Assembly (NCBI GenBank): GCA_025603075.1
Contig: MU626270.1
Location: 143,882 to 207,881 of the forward strand
Source of the DNA: Neoconidiobolus thromboides FSU 785
Taxonomy: Eukaryota > Entomophthoromycota > Entomophthoromycetes > Entomophthorales > Neoconidiobolaceae
Direction of reading: 5' to 3'
DNA: 64,000 bases
Positions 1 through 13,926 of this stretch are shown one piece after another. The position numbers and the translations under genes are program-made. Numbering within the stretch: the stretch's first letter is position 1; each line of letters opens with the position of its first letter. Under the pieces are notes generated by a model. It ran no database searches, was not told the origin of the DNA, and saw nothing but the letters and a program-made list of their open reading frames with translations.

Positions 1-518
1 ATAATTAACAGAAGAAGGTTTTAAAACCAGAAAGATACCAATGCTAAATTGGATAAAACCAAAATAATTATTTATGACTATAGTTTGAGTTTTAATATTT
101 GGTCATATTATCACCAATTTATCTTTTTCTATCAGTGATTTAGTTTAGTCTTCCAGACAAATATAGTATAATATTTTATTGTTAAGGTATTAAATGAATA
201 CCAAGAAACGTGAAATTCCACTAATAAAGATAGCTTTAACATGAAACACTTTAAGTTCTATATTATAACTTTATTAGACAATGTTGTTTAATAGTTGATT
301 TCATTTAATATAATTAAATTATAATTCAGACATTTTATACAAAATAACTTAAAGGAGTTGGATTTAAAGAAAATCCAATATTTTAAGCTTATTGTTGTTG
401 GTAAATTACTAAATAAATCCGCTTAATAAATGACTATAAGCTACGCAACAAAAAATCTAACCTAAAAAAGGTAAAATCACTTAAAATTCTAAAAAATGCT
501 TTTAATAAACTTTAAATT
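1..518. other. Non-coding, upstream of TRAPPC10-like gene
   Basis: AT-rich sequence with no supportable reading frame, RNA gene or repeat. Its right end should contain the promoter and 5' leader of the TRAPPC10-like gene, but I see no clear TATA box. Confidence 0.5.
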
Positions 519-3500
519 ATGAGTTCCGTTAAAGTAAGCAGTAAGCTCAATTCTCATCCAATAGCTCAGTAATTCCATACTTAACCCTCTCATTATTAGT
601 ACAAGATCCCTTTGGCATATGGGAACGATTTGAAAAGGAAATCAGCGAATTCCTACCTTTACAATCCTTACAAATTAGGCTACCTTCTCGACCACTAAGT
701 ATCATCAGTCATTTAGAACTTACATTCACTACATTTAATTCTAACTGGAAAGAATCGAGCTTATTAAATCAACCATATAACCATTTATTCTTAGTGAGAT
801 ATGAAAGTATTGAAACGTATCGAACAGTAGTAAGACCACAAATTCGAGCTTGGTTACAAGCGATAGGGAAAGAGAGTGAGTTTTTGATAGTATTTGTGAC
901 GAATAGCCAAGATAAAGGATACGAAATAAAAGGAGGAAATGGATTCAATAATGCATTTCAACAGATAAGTGGTAGGAATTTATTACTGTCAAATTTTAAA
1001 AAAAATACACAACACTTAACGTTGCTGGAAAAAATGAAAGTGGATTTTAATGATAATAAAAAAGAACGAGTTATAGCAGTTAGCTTTAATTTTGAAGATA
1101 ATCCGAATCCAAATTTTGAATGCTGGAGGAATTTAATGGAATTAATTAAAGATATGGTCACTACAACGTTTCAATTTCGATTTGAAAGTTTAGAAGAGGA
1201 AATGAATAAACTGGATGATCAAAGAAGATTTATTGGTTGGAACATTAACCCCTTTTTTATTATCAAAGATTCAATTGCTAAACAATTAAAATTAATTCAT
1301 TTACATAAAGAAGCTTTGAAATTATATGATGAATTAGAAGCACTGCTATATCATTGTTCTAAGGGTAAGAATTTTATTATAAAATATTAAAGAAAGCTTT
1401 TATAAATTTTTTTATTACAGAGGATTTAGAATTATGGTTTGTTGGAGATAAAGAAATTGAGAGTATCAATATAGTCGAATTATTATTAGCAAATGGTAAT
1501 AATGATGAAAAGCAATTAGAACTAATAGCTAAAAATCAAATTACTTATTTTGAAATTCAAATTTACTTATTCAATCAACAATTACAATTATTAAAAAAAA
1601 TGGATTTAATGTTAGAATTTGGTATTCGCAGTTTAAAATTTTTAAATACGTTTCAACAATATATTATAAATAATAAGGTGAATATCAATCTATTTTTATT
1701 ATTTAATTAGTTTTGTTTATTAATTAATTCATATAGGAAGATAACATAAAAACCCAGATATTTTCGTGTAGTTGGAGTTATCTCAATAGTATGCAATTAT
1801 ATAATAATATGGATGAACATTTTGAACAAATTAAACGTAAAGATATATCTAAAGCTAGTTCATTAATTAATTTGAATACTATAAAAAGTAGTATTATGTA
1901 TTTAGCTAAAACTCAGTTGGAGAAATTAGGCTTATTTTTAAATTATTTACCTTTACTTCCGCCTTTTATTCATTGTTTTACTAAACCTTATTTGGAAAAT
2001 ATTATGCAAGATGAAAAAAATTTAGAATTTATTTATGATTCGGAGTTAAAGGTGAGAATATTTATTGATGTATAAAATTAAAGCTTATATATTGTTTTAG
2101 AATAGTATGATTAGTATAGATACTTTTGATTCATTATATTTAAGTCTTAATAGTCGATTAATTTCAGATTATGAAAGTGATAAAAAAAAGCGAAACATAT
2201 CATTAATTCAAACCTATATGGCTAGTTTACACTATTATCGAAAACGATATAAATATACGATCAATATGGTAGAACATTCGAGTTATGATTATATTAATGA
2301 AGGATGGATTTATACTTCATTTGAATTATTATCAAAATTAATATTGGCTTATAATGAATTGGAAAAACATTCAGAGTTAATTAGATTAACGTTGAAAGTA
2401 CTCAAGTTTTGTAAGGAATTAAATTTAGTACAGAATGAATTTTTTGTAAATAAATTGATTGATATATCAAACAAATTGAAAGAAGAAATTACTAGTAAAG
2501 CAGAGAATTACTTTAATTTAATATCAGTAGAAAAAGCAGATTCTTTTGATGATTATATTATGATTACATTAAAGATTGAAAATTTATTACCTGTGGTAAA
2601 TATAACTTAACATTTTATACTTAATTATATTTAATTTTATTGTTATTATAGGATTTACCAATTGAATTAATTGAATTAGTATTAAGTGGAAATCAAAATT
2701 GTAAATTAACCTTTGTTAATGAAAGTCAAAAGAAATTAATATTAAAATCGGGAGTGAATTTAATACCATTAAAATGTGAGGTAAAACAATAATATATAAT
2801 CCTATAATAATAATAGTAATAATAATAATAATAATAAATAGAATTTCACAATCGGAAAATATTTTGTAGATAAAATATTAATCCGTATGAATAAGTTGTG
2901 TTTTAATTATGAATTAATTGAAGAACAAATCATTTTATTATTAAATGATTACCCGCAGCATTTATTAATTGAAAGTGAATTGTATATGGATGGTAATAAT
3001 ATAACATAATAATATGATAATTAATATTAATTAAATTAGGTTTGATATTAAATGTATATACACAAAATAATAGTATATTAGAAGGAGAATTAAGTTTAGA
3101 TATTTTAGAAATAATGAATGGCATTGAAATACAAGATAATTACATGGGATTTATATTAAACCAAAACGATATTAATTGTTGTCAATCAATATCAATTTCT
3201 TGTTACAAAGATATTAATAGTCAATTAACATTATCAATACCTAATTTATTAAATAATCAGTATTTAAAATTAATTTTACCAGGTAAAATTATGTTAGCTT
3301 TAGATATTCAAATGATGGTAAATCCTGTTTTGTGTGTTTATATTATTTATGTTGATATTATTTTTTTAGATTAATTATAATGTTTATTATTTAAATAATA
3401 ATAAAAATAAGATCAAATATAATGGATTATTAACTGTTTACATGGAACCTTATCCATTTAAATTAGATTATCAATTTATTTTAGATACTATAAAGTAAGT

Positions 3501-5098
3501 TTAATAATATATAATATAATGTATGATATAATATTAATATCAATATTAATATTTATTTAATTTAGTATGAATAATATTCAATATTTACAGATCAAAATGA
3601 ATACAATTAATAAAACAACAGGATATAAAATAGAATCAATTCAATTATTTAAAAAATCGATAATTGAAAATGAATTGAATCATGATCTTTCTTTACTAAG
3701 AAAAAGAAAAATTAATGAAGATTGGTTGAATCCTGTTTTTAATGATGAAGAATATTTTGTATTATTACCTAATCACACATTAAACTATTTATTTAATTTT
3801 CAATATTTTAATAAGAATGGTAAATAACACATAAAATAGGTATCAATGGAATAGAGATTAACATGACTTATATTTATTTAGATAATGATATTTATTTTGT
3901 TAAAATTAATTATACCACTTATAAAAAAGGTAACAATAGAATATTAATATTAACAATAGAATATAAACTAATACTATTTTTAACTTAATAGAAATACAAT
4001 TAGTAATTAAAAAATTAATCAAAAGTTATTTTAAAATGTCAATTGATAGTGAAACAATATTTAAAACATTACAACAATTAATCTTAGAATCAGGTCGAAT
4101 TTTAGATTATGTAATTACTGGTCAGTTAAATTTAAAAGATATATCTATACTGGATTTGGATTTTTCTTATATTTTAAATGAAATTGATATTCCAAAAGTT
4201 AAACAAAAAATGATTGGGTTTTTAAAGGTAACAAGTTTTAGTAAAATAGATACAAACTTAAATATTATTATATATTTTTATAGAAATATTCAATATTGGA
4301 ACAAAACGAAATTGAAGAAATATTAAAAGAAAATGAATTAATACAATATAATAGTTTAATATTTCAACAAGAGATAAAACTACCTAAAGTAAGTAATAAA
4401 ACTAGAATTAATAAAAATTAAAGATTAATTAGTAAAAATCATTTTTATTATTTTAGAAATGGTTGTCTATTGAAATTCAAAAGATACCTTTAAAAATGAA
4501 ACTAGGGGAACATTATTCAATTGAATATCATTTAAAAAATTTAAATCAATCTATTAATGAATTATGGTTTAAAATTAATAATAATAATGAAGATTGGATA
4601 ATTACTGGAAAAATTAAATTTAAACTAGAATTCGATGTAAGCTTTACTACTATATAATAATAATACTAATAATGATACTAATATATTTTAATATAGGAAC
4701 AAAATCAAACTCATGTTGTTAATATTACAATTACCCCACTAAAATCAGGCTATTTAAAATTACCTCAATTACAAATATTAAAAGAAAATCTTCATGGGTT
4801 AATCAATACCTCTAATAATAATAAATTTATCCCAACAATTACTAATAACACTAATAGTAATAATAGTAAACGAATGATACCTAAACCAATATTTACTGGA
4901 ATTACTGATACTATTAATAATAATAATAATAATGAAGATTTGATTATTTTTGATAAATCTTGTTTATTACAAGTATTAGTTAATGATCGAATGGAATGTT
5001 TTCCAATTACATTAGAACATACTGAAGAGAGCGAAGTTAAATCCATGCAATCATTGAGTTCCCCATTAGGTAATTTATCCTTTTTGACTTTGGAGTAG
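519..5098 (+). CDS. TRS130: TRAPP II complex subunit TRAPPC10/Trs130, multi-exon
   Basis: Likely the TRAPPC10/Trs130 subunit of TRAPP II, the tether and Rab-activating complex (for Ypt31/Rab11) of the late Golgi. The N-terminal part is characteristic: IWERFEKEISEFLP, then PSRPLSIISHLELTF, then YRTVVRPQIRAWLQ (about 600-860), with YDELEALLYHC near 1330-1355. The C-terminal part reads SGYLKLPQLQIL (about 4750) and a final segment with LVNDRMECFPITLEHTE, as in the family. About a dozen exons are joined by introns of 45-80 nt (for example about 1367-1422, 1677-1736, 2052-2105), several rich in ATA/AAT. The first exon is not settled: an ATG at 519 followed by a GTAAGC donor does not join in phase to the frame starting near 572, so the true start may be a small exon elsewhere. 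The stop codon is at 5096-5098. Confidence 0.8.
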
Positions 5099-5542
5099 AA
5101 AGGAGAAAGAGAGGGTTTATATAAATATATATAATAAAATTTATAATTTTTTATATATTAATTTTATAATTGCTTAGCTAATTGAGTTCAAATATTAGAA
5201 TATTATCTTTAATCGTTATCTTTAATTCAAACTGTTATTAATTTTCGTAATAAACAAAGTTGGAGATAACTTTAATTTGGGATTTTTTTTCAAAAATAAG
5301 TCAAATTTCTAAATATAGAAATGAAAGTTCCTTAACAACTTTTTCAAAAAAACTAATGAATTGCCACACTTAATTAAGGAACCTAAATTTTAACCAGAAT
5401 TTTTTTAGCTAAATTTAACATTTTTAGTTTTAATTGAGTTTTTTTCTATAAAAAAAAGAAGAGAGATAGAATTCCATTAACAATTTAACTAAGTAACTTA
5501 AAAATAAAACACGAAAAGATCAAATAATAAAGGAAAAAAAGG
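5099..5542. other. Intergenic, TRAPPC10 to NIPA-like gene
   Basis: AT-rich intergenic stretch between two plus-strand genes. It holds the 3' end of the first and the promoter of the second. No gene or structured element seen. Confidence 0.5.
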
Positions 5543-7135
5543 ATGAATTTTTATGATAGAATACAAGATATTGTAAATGACCCAGTAAATGGACGTACTT
5601 TAATTGGTGTCTTATTATCCGTAGTTGGGAATGTAATTCAATATAACTAACAACTTTAATAACTATTATTAACTAATTCATTCTTTTAATTAAATTATCT
5701 CAATAATTAACTAGATATTAATTTCTGTTGCTTTGAATATTCAAAAATATGCACATAATCGAATTCAACAAAGGATAAGAAATGGTGAGTTACAAGCTTT
5801 ATTACAAAGTAATAGTAGCAGAAATAATGGGAATTACGCTAATGTTGATAACAATGGATTAAATGAAGAATTGGAAATTAATGAATATGGGACAGAGACA
5901 AATATTAAACCTAAAAACAAAAATTATTTAAAAAGTAAATTTTGGTGGTTGGGTTATATATTAATGAATTTAGGTAAGTTTAATTGTATTACTTTATAAA
6001 TGAACATTTTATTAATATTAATATGAAATTCCTATTAGGCGAAGTGGGTAATTTTTTAGGTAATTTTAAGTCTTTAGTTTTAAATTGAAAATAATTCAAC
6101 ATATTACTATTTATTAGCTTATGGCTTTGCACCAGCAAGTACAGTGGCTCCTTTAGGTACAGTTGGATTAATTTCAAACGCTCTAATAGCACCCTTTTTC
6201 CTTGGCGAAAAATTTCGTAAAAGAGATTTTTTTGGTATATTATTAGCTATGTCGGGGGCTATTATGGTAGTTATGACTTCTAAAAACACAGAATCAAATG
6301 TAAGTGAATTGATTGATTTCTATTTAATTAAGTATAGAAATTAATAATTGTTTTTATTTAAATTTTTAGTTACCTGAAGATGGATTTTTCGATTTATTTT
6401 TTCGATCTAAAGTCATGATTTATATTGCTACTTGTATTTGTTTAATGGCTTTATTTTTAAGTATATCTGATACATATGGAAAAAAATTTGTTGTTATTGA
6501 TATCTCAACTGTAGCTTTATTTGGTAATTATTTATTTCATATTGTATAAAAGACGATAAAATTAATAATATAAAATCAATGAATTAATTAATAAAAATAA
6601 TTTAGGTGGTTTTACAGTATTAGCTACTAAAGGAGTATCTTCTTTACTTAATAGTATGAAAATGAAAGCTTTTATTTACCCTTCTTTTTATTTTATGATT
6701 ACTATATTAATAGCTACAGGTATTTTGCAAGTGAAATATTTAAATAAAGCATTACAATCTTTTGATTCCACAGTAGTTATACCAACTCAATTTGTTTTAT
6801 TCACACTCTCCGCTGTGATTGGCTCTGCTATATTATTTGATGAATTTGAAGCATACACATTGGAGCAATATATTACCTTTATCTTTGGATGTTTATTGAC
6901 ATTTGTTGGGGTTTATTTAATTGCTAGTGAAAGGGGAAATGAAAATCAAGATAAAATGGGACCTTTATTTTCGGATGGAGAATCAACACATTCTAGAGAA
7001 TCTTCAAGTTCGTCTAATTATAAAATGGGCTTCGGGATCCCAATTGGAAGCAAAGATAATAGATCAAGTTCAAGAGCTTTTTTAAATAAGAATCATGTCA
7101 CTGGATTAGCTTCCGTTGGTTTATCTTATTCTTAA
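5543..7135 (+). CDS. NIPA-family (DUF803) magnesium transporter
   Basis: Multi-pass membrane protein of the NIPA/DUF803 family, which moves Mg2+ across plasma or endosomal membranes and belongs to the drug/metabolite-transporter fold. The protein starts MNFYDRIQDIVNDPVNGRTL and enters the first membrane segment (IGVLLSVVGN / LISVALNIQKYAH). The family signature block is clear: WWLGYILMNLGEVGNFL, then YGFAPASTVAPLGTVGL, ISNALIAPFFLGEKF, and LLAMSGAIMVV (about 5940-6280). The last exon (from about 6606) carries the final helices (QSFDSTVVIPTQFVLF, FIFGCLLTFVGVYLIA) and a Ser-rich cytosolic tail. At least four short introns separate the exons (e.g. about 5631-5713, 5972-6038, 6058-6118). The start was chosen as the first ATG in frame with the N-terminal helix. 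The substrate is inferred from the family. Confidence 0.85.
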
Positions 7136-7255
7136 TTAAGAATAATCTAACTGATTTGATTTTGTTTATCATTGTTTTTATATTTAGTTAGAAGTTTTTT
7201 TTATATTAATAAAAAAGTAGCTATTATTTTAATTAATAAAGTTTTATTTATTTAT

Positions 7256-9021
7256 TTATTTAAAAAGTACACTTTCTAAATTAGGATTAATATTGGAAGG
7301 ATTAGAAGATGTTGGATTAATGATTTTAGTTTCAATCTTATGATTATTTAAAAATTGATTAATTATAATATCGGAACCCCTGCTTGCAGGCAATTTTAAA
7401 TCGTAAACTTTAGATTCTAATTGTTTTGTTAATTCTTGAATTTTTGGATCACTTGATAATCTAATAAAAAAATAATTAATAATATTAATAATATTAATAA
7501 TATTAAGTTTGTAATAAATAAACAAAAATTAATAATAAAATTAACTTACTTAGTTAATAAGGAAGAAGTCACTTCTCTCCACATCCATCGAATTTGTTGC
7601 TGACCACGTTTGTTTTTTTTAATATTATTATTTGATATAAAATTATTAAATAAATTCAAATTCTCCCATACTTCTTGAATACCTTCTTTTTTTAAAGATG
7701 ATATTTTCAATACCTAATTTAGTTAAAAATGAATATTCATATTAATAAAATTTTAATCAAATAAAATAATTGTAAAAGAAATAACATTACTTTTGTTTCC
7801 CATCCCATCGTATTTGGATGCATAAATTTCAAGGCACTTATTAATTCAGTTTGTGCTCTTGTAGCGCTATTAATTAAATCACCATCCGCTTTATTGACTA
7901 TAATTATATCACTCATTTCCATAATTCCTTTTTTCATGCCCTTTAATAGTAATAAAATATTAAATTTTAATTTAATCTAAGGTTTAAAAAAAATTAAGTT
8001 ACTTGTAATTCATCACCACCAGCTGGTGGTACTATTAAAGTAAATCTAGATCAAAATTAAATATTAATATCGAATTTCAATTAGTTAGTAATAATAATTA
8101 AACTTACACATCTACCATATCCGCCACTACTGTCTCACTCTGTCCAACACCTACCGTTTCAACTAAAATGATATCGTAACCAGCAGCTAAAAGAATCAAA
8201 AAACATTATTTAATTTTTAATTTTAATATAAAAAAGTTAATATTATTGGATTTACCTTCGCATAACAATATAGCTTCATTTGTGTTTCTAGCTACGCCAC
8301 CCAAGGTGCCTCTTGATGGAGTAGGTCTTACATAAGCCATATCATTACGTGATAATTCATACATACGTGTTTTATCACCTAAAATACTACCCCCTGTTTT
8401 TGTTGATGAAGGGTCAACTGCCTAATTTTAAGTATTAATTAAACTAAATAGTAATAAACCATAATAATAATAATAATAAAAGTAATAATAATAATAAACT
8501 ACAAAATAGTATCTATTTAAATTACTTATTAAATGATATAACTTACCAATACAGCTACTTTATAGTTTAATTTTGTTAAATGAGTACCAAAGGATTCGAT
8601 AAAAGTTGATTTTCCCACTCCTGGAGAACCAGATAGCCCTATTCGATAGGTGTTTTTGAAATTTTTATTAGCTAGGATTTTATTTAGTAGTAATTTGCTC
8701 TCTGCTTGATGATCTAAACGAGTGGATTCAACTATAAAAATGATTAAAAGATAATTTAAAGAAGATAAATAGGGTATTAGGATAATCAATAGATGATATT
8801 ACCTAATGTTATTGCTCGAGATAAAGAAAACCGATCACCCTTTACTAAACCTTCATAAAGATTAGAAGATAATTCATAATTATAGGAATTAGAATTGCAT
8901 AGTGTGGAAGTTGAGAATGTTAACTAAAATTTAATTAGATAATTTCAATTATTATTTATTTAAAATAATATTAAATTACTTTAAATAACTTATGATAATT
9001 ATAATTCTTTTTTAATAGCAT
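7256..9021 (-). CDS. MMAA: MMAA/ArgK-type GTPase, mitochondrial B12 metallochaperone
   Basis: G3E-family GTPase that loads and protects adenosylcobalamin on methylmalonyl-CoA mutase in mitochondria. The P-loop [13 protein letters not shown] is at about 8620-8660. The following exons give [20 protein letters not shown] (about 8360-8425), [20 protein letters not shown], then [20 protein letters not shown] (about 8112-8180), PPAGGDELQ, and the guanine-specificity motif [11 protein letters not shown] (about 7875-7905). A C-terminal helical dimerisation region ends in the last exon at 7256. I place the start at 9019-9021: ATG opens a short exon ([14 protein letters not shown]) that splices in phase over about 8927-8978 to [14 protein letters not shown], giving a basic, Ser/Thr-rich leader like a mitochondrial presequence. 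At least seven exons. Its presence implies B12-dependent propionate metabolism, lost in yeasts and most Dikarya. Confidence 0.9.
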
Positions 9022-9204
9022 ATTTTAAATTACTTATGATTTCAAAAAATAAATTGAATAAAATAACAATTGTTTTATTTTTTTAAATTTAAGAATTCGA
9101 AATATTTTAACGTCATTAAAATAAATTTGAACTGCATAATTTAAAATTACACTTCTTATTTTTTATTGTTCCTTTCTTTAATAATAAAATAAGTAGTTGA
9201 TTAT
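9022..9204. promoter_or_regulatory. Shared divergent promoter region MMAA / COG7-like
   Basis: Only 183 bases separate the proposed start codons of the minus-strand MMAA gene and the plus-strand COG7-like gene, so both promoters must lie here. The stretch is AT-rich with no clear TATA consensus or known site. Confidence 0.4.
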
Positions 9205-10795
9205 ATGGAATTTAAGTTACAAAATAAAATTGAATCTATAACTGATGAAGAAGTAAATGAATCTCAATTGCAATCTATTATCAATGAATTTTATCCTACT
9301 ATTAATATTCTACCAACTGAACATAATCAATTTGAAGGAATCAAAGAATATTGTAATTTAATTGAAAGTAACAGTTGGGAATTAATTCATTATATTGAAA
9401 AAGAAATCCATAATTTAACAGAAGATATTGAACAAGAGATACAAATTATTGATAATAATTTACCTAAATTAACATTAGATTTAAATTTAATTAAATATAA
9501 AATAGAAAGTTTAAAAGCAAAGATTTTAGAATGTGAAATGGAAATGAAGATAGATAATGCTATTAACAAAATCACAGAGAATAGTTATTATACAGAATTA
9601 ATTCAATTGACCACAGAACAAAAAGATATTGAAAACAAAATTGAAGAGTTAAATTTAGATGCCTTTTGGAATAATTTAGAAAAAGAAATTATATTAGCTT
9701 TAGAACAAAAAAATTATATAGTTGCATCCAAGAAATATAAACAAGCTGAATTGAATTTAGAAAATCAATTGAAAATCAATAATCAAGAAAAACAAGATAG
9801 TAGAAAAAAAGTGTTGAATTTATGTTTACAAAGAATTGAAAGTGTATACAGACAAGTATTAACAGAAGGAATTAAAAATCGAGATAAATTAGTGACTAAA
9901 AATTTATTAACGGGATATTCAGTATTAGGAAATGAAGATAAAGTATATAACAAAATTATTAAAGAATTTTGTTTTAGTATAGTAGTTAATTTTAAATCAG
10001 AATATAATAAAGGTATTGAAACATCAGATATGAAAATCAATTTATTAAAAAAATATTTAAATGACATATTAGAAAAAATTAATGAAGAAATTGAATGGTG
10101 TTTATTAGTATTTGAAAAAGAGGTATATAAACTAATTACTAAATTAATAGTGAATTTTTTAAATCATTTAAAAAGTTATTTTTTTCAAAATGAAGAAAAT
10201 GAAATAATGTTATCATATTTTAATTTAATTAATGAATTTTTAATTAAAATTGAAAGAGTAATCTATTTTCATTGTGTTAAATATTCAAATGAAAATAAAA
10301 AAGAAATGGAAAATATGGAAGATGAAGAAGATAATTTATTAACAATTAGTCAATTTAAATGCTCCACTTTATTTGAATATTGGTTATTAAACTTAGTACC
10401 TATTTTAAGTATGTTTTTAAAATATCAACAAGAATATTATAATCAAAATAATAAATATATCTTATTTAGTATAGAATTTGGTAGAGAATTAATTAAAAAA
10501 GACAAGAAATTTACATTTGGTTATAATTTATTAGGACTATTAAATTATATTCAAAATATAATTAAAAATACATTAAATCAAATTAATAATAATAGTAATA
10601 ATCAGTTACAACAATCAACAATAGTCAACTGGAATAGAATTCAAGAATTAATTAAAATGAATGAAAAATTTCTTAACATTCAAAAGGAATTTACCCAGTT
10701 AATTGAAGAAATGAATTTAGAGTATAATTATTTAACAATAATTAATGATTTGGATATTAACAATATGAAATTAGAAGATTATGAAATGATATTAG

Positions 10796-10834
<39 letters not shown>

Positions 10835-11733
10835 GTAATAATAATAATAATAATAATAATCCAATTAAAGTAGCCTTAGCTACTATTAAAAATTGTCAAC
10901 AGAGTGAAATAATGAATAATAAAGAATTCAAACAAATAATTGAAATGATCAAATTGAATAAATTTAATGAAATTAAAGTAAATCAAGATATTTATAACCA
11001 AATCAATAATGAAATTCAATTAATATCTAAACAATTATTTGAATTAGTCAGTTGTCCTATTTTGTTAAAAATTGATAATATGAGTGAAAAGAATAATAAT
11101 GAAAAGAATGGTAATGAAAGCAATTTATTTTCTTTAGCACCTAATAGAAACATATTGGAAATTGGAGAATATTTGTTAACGTTGCCTCAAAGACTAGAAG
11201 TTTATCTAGATGATTTGGGCTTTTTAGTTACACAGAAGTATTTTAATAATAATAACAATAATAATCAAAATAAACAAAAAGTATTAAATCAATGGATTAA
11301 CGAATTGAGTCAATTAACAATGAGTTATTATTATCAACGAATAACAGTTAATTATATTAAATTAGAACAATTAAAAATTGATTGTTCCTATTTGTTAAAT
11401 GTAATTATGGCCTTATCAATTAATCCAATATTAGATTTAAAATTATTATTAATTGCTTTAAATTTGAACTATAATCAATTAATTTTATTAATAAAAAACA
11501 TTCAATTCAATGAGAATATTTATACAAATGAATCTTATCTTAAGGTGTTAAATTTATTATCTGATCAATTTAAAGAATTTAATTTAATAGATATCTTAAA
11601 TAATAATGATAAAGATAAGGATAAAGATAAGGATAAAAATAAGGATACTAATATTATAACTACTAATTATACCTCTAATCAAATTCATGATATAGTAATT
11701 AATATATTAAAGAGTATCAATCAATTAAAATAA
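9205..11733 (+). CDS. COG7: COG7-like subunit of the conserved oligomeric Golgi complex
   Basis: Single-exon gene of 842 codons, all-helical and coiled-coil in its first ~200 residues. I assign it to COG7, a lobe B subunit of the COG tether for retrograde vesicles in the Golgi. The N-terminal pattern fits: LPKLTLDLNLIKYKIESLKA (residues ~88-107), then a Trp-containing segment FWNNLEKEIILALEQKNY and KYKQAELNLENQL (~residues 154-190). The C-terminal end has TLPQRLEVYLDDLG and LKIDCSYLLNVIMAL, like the conserved COG7 end. The similarity is by eye only, and other CATCHR tethers (Dsl1, ZW10, exocyst) share this fold. A poly-Asn run (residues ~532-552) and a Lys/Asp repeat (~800-812) are low-complexity insertions typical of AT-rich genomes. 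It is intronless, unlike most neighbours. Confidence 0.6.
10798..10860 (+). repeat. (AAT)n trinucleotide repeat coding poly-Asn
   Basis: An almost pure AAT run interrupted by one AGT, in frame inside the COG7-like gene, encoding twenty Asn with one Ser. The length is likely variable between strains. Confidence 0.95.
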
Positions 11734-11779
11734 ATGAATAATAATAATATAACACTTATTATTACTTAATATAATTTTA

Positions 11780-13614
11780 TTATTCAAGTATAATATACTT
11801 TTTTAAGTCTTGTGGTATAGCCGATAATAAACCTTTTGATTCTAACCATTTATAACCTAATAATAATAAATAAATAAATTATTGTTAGTATTTTCTTATT
11901 TCTTATTAATATATTAAGAATCAAATTTTACTAAATAATCTAGATTGATATCGATATGCTCCATCACATAATAATGTTACTATCCTTTTACCTAGTTAAA
12001 TTTTAAAATTTACTTTGTTTATTATTATTATTATTGTTATTTACCAGGTCCTTCTCTTTTAGCTACTTCAACTGCTGCAGCTGCATTTAATGCTGATGAT
12101 GCACCAACATATATACCATCATTATGAAGTAATTTATAGACCTTAAAATAATAATAATAAATCAAATTTTCCTATCAAATTAGTAATTAATTTTACCATT
12201 TCAATTGAAGCTTCATCGGGTACAGTAAAAGCCTCATGAACTAAATTTAAATCCTCTTTTAAATTATTTGTAATTCTTCCTTGGCCAATACCTTATAAAA
12301 AATATTATTGATATTAATATGTTCATATCAATTGCTATTTATTATTGTTGATTATTGTTCAAAATTTACCCTCTGTAATTGAAGAACCTTGTCTTTCAAA
12401 TAATTTACCACCAGATGTAAAATAGGAAGTTAATACAGAGCCTGGTGGATCCGCTAAATAACAATGAATATTTTTATCTTGCTTTTTTAAATAAGAGGAA
12501 ATTCCAGCAAAGGAACCAGCAGTTCCAGTAGCACATGTAAAAGCATCAATTTTTCCTATTTTAATATTAATAAAAATGAAATTAATATCAACCAATTTTG
12601 TCCTTTATATTATTATTATTATTATTATTAGATCTATCTTTTCTAAAATTACTAATTTTTAGTATTATTAATACTCACCTTCAGTTTGTTTCCAAATTTC
12701 TGGTCCTGTTGTTTCAATATGTGCTCTTCGATTAGCTGTATTATCAAATTGATTAGTCCATACTGCATTTTCTAATTTTTCAGCATGTCTTTTAGCTTGA
12801 TGATTATAATTTTCTGGATTTTCAAAAGCAACTGCTGGTACTGGATAAACTTCAGCGCCTAAAAAATAAAATTGAGGATTTGTTTTTGAAATCATCATTT
12901 GATTATTCTTTACCTAACATTTTTAATAAATCGATTTTTTCTTGACTCTATAGAATAATATACAGATTATAATCAATTATTTAAATAATGTCAAAGATTG
13001 AAATAATCTCACCTGTGTATTAGGCATATAAATTACACATTTGTAACCTTTAGCTCGACATACATGTGCAAGACCAATACCAGTATTACCTATTTAAGCC
13101 AAAATCAATCAAAATCAATCAAAACCTTCACCATCATATCCCTATTTCAAATCTCCCTCAACAATCTCTACTATTCATCCAAAATTTTCAAAAATAAGAA
13201 CTTACCAGCAGTTCCTTCTACTACAGTACCACCAGGTTTTAATAATCCTTTTTCTTCAGCATCTAAAACTACATATAATGCAGCTCGATCTTTTACCGAG
13301 CCACCAGGATTCATAAATTCTGCTTTAGCTAATATCTCACATCCAGTTTCTTTACTTAAGGAATTAATTCTTATCTAAATAAACAATAGTTAAAAGGCTA
13401 AGATGAATTTAGAATTCGAATACCAATGGTGTGTTTCCAATCGCTCCAATAAAACCATTGACAGGCTGGAAATGAAAAGAAATGAGTGAGATTTAATTAT
13501 TAAATTCAATGAATTCATATTTACTTTATTTGGAGTCAATAATTCAAACGGAGAAGTGGAATACTTTTTTTTGAATATATTAACCTTGGGTTTAATTGTT
13601 TTTAGTACTTTCAT
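11780..13614 (-). CDS. Cysteine synthase (PLP-dependent OAS sulfhydrylase family), probably mitochondrial
   Basis: PLP fold-type II enzyme that makes cysteine from O-acetylserine (or a related activated serine) and sulfide. The joined exons read [11 protein letters not shown], then the PLP-lysine motif [11 protein letters not shown] (about 13285-13320), [20 protein letters not shown] (about 13055-13240), [15 protein letters not shown] (the phosphate-binding loop, about 12490-12535), and [12 protein letters not shown] near 11940-11980. The start at 13612-13614 gives a basic leader ([20 protein letters not shown]) that looks like a mitochondrial presequence. NTGIGLAH rather than NTGIALA recalls the fungal mitochondrial branch (S. 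cerevisiae Ygr012w, Aspergillus CysB). No CBS domain follows, so it is not cystathionine beta-synthase. About eight exons; the last ends KKYIILE with stop at 11780-11782. Confidence 0.88.
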
Positions 13615-13926
13615 TTGGATTGCTTATAAAAAATAATTAAATTTTTTGCCACGTAAGTTATTGAGTTTTTATACTGGTTTTTTTCGAATGGTGTCACTTT
13701 TTAGCAATATGTTGTCATTGGTGCCATTTCTCGCATTTAATGCTAGGATTTATTACTAATAAGTATAATAAGAGAATATAATAAAATTAAACAAGTATAG
13801 AAGAGTAATATGATAAAAAAAAACCAAAATGAACAGTATTTTTTTAGCTATTCGATAAAATAAAATAAAATAGATAATAACAAATGTCCTTTATCACTCA
13901 CATATTCAAAGAATCTTTTTATTTTT

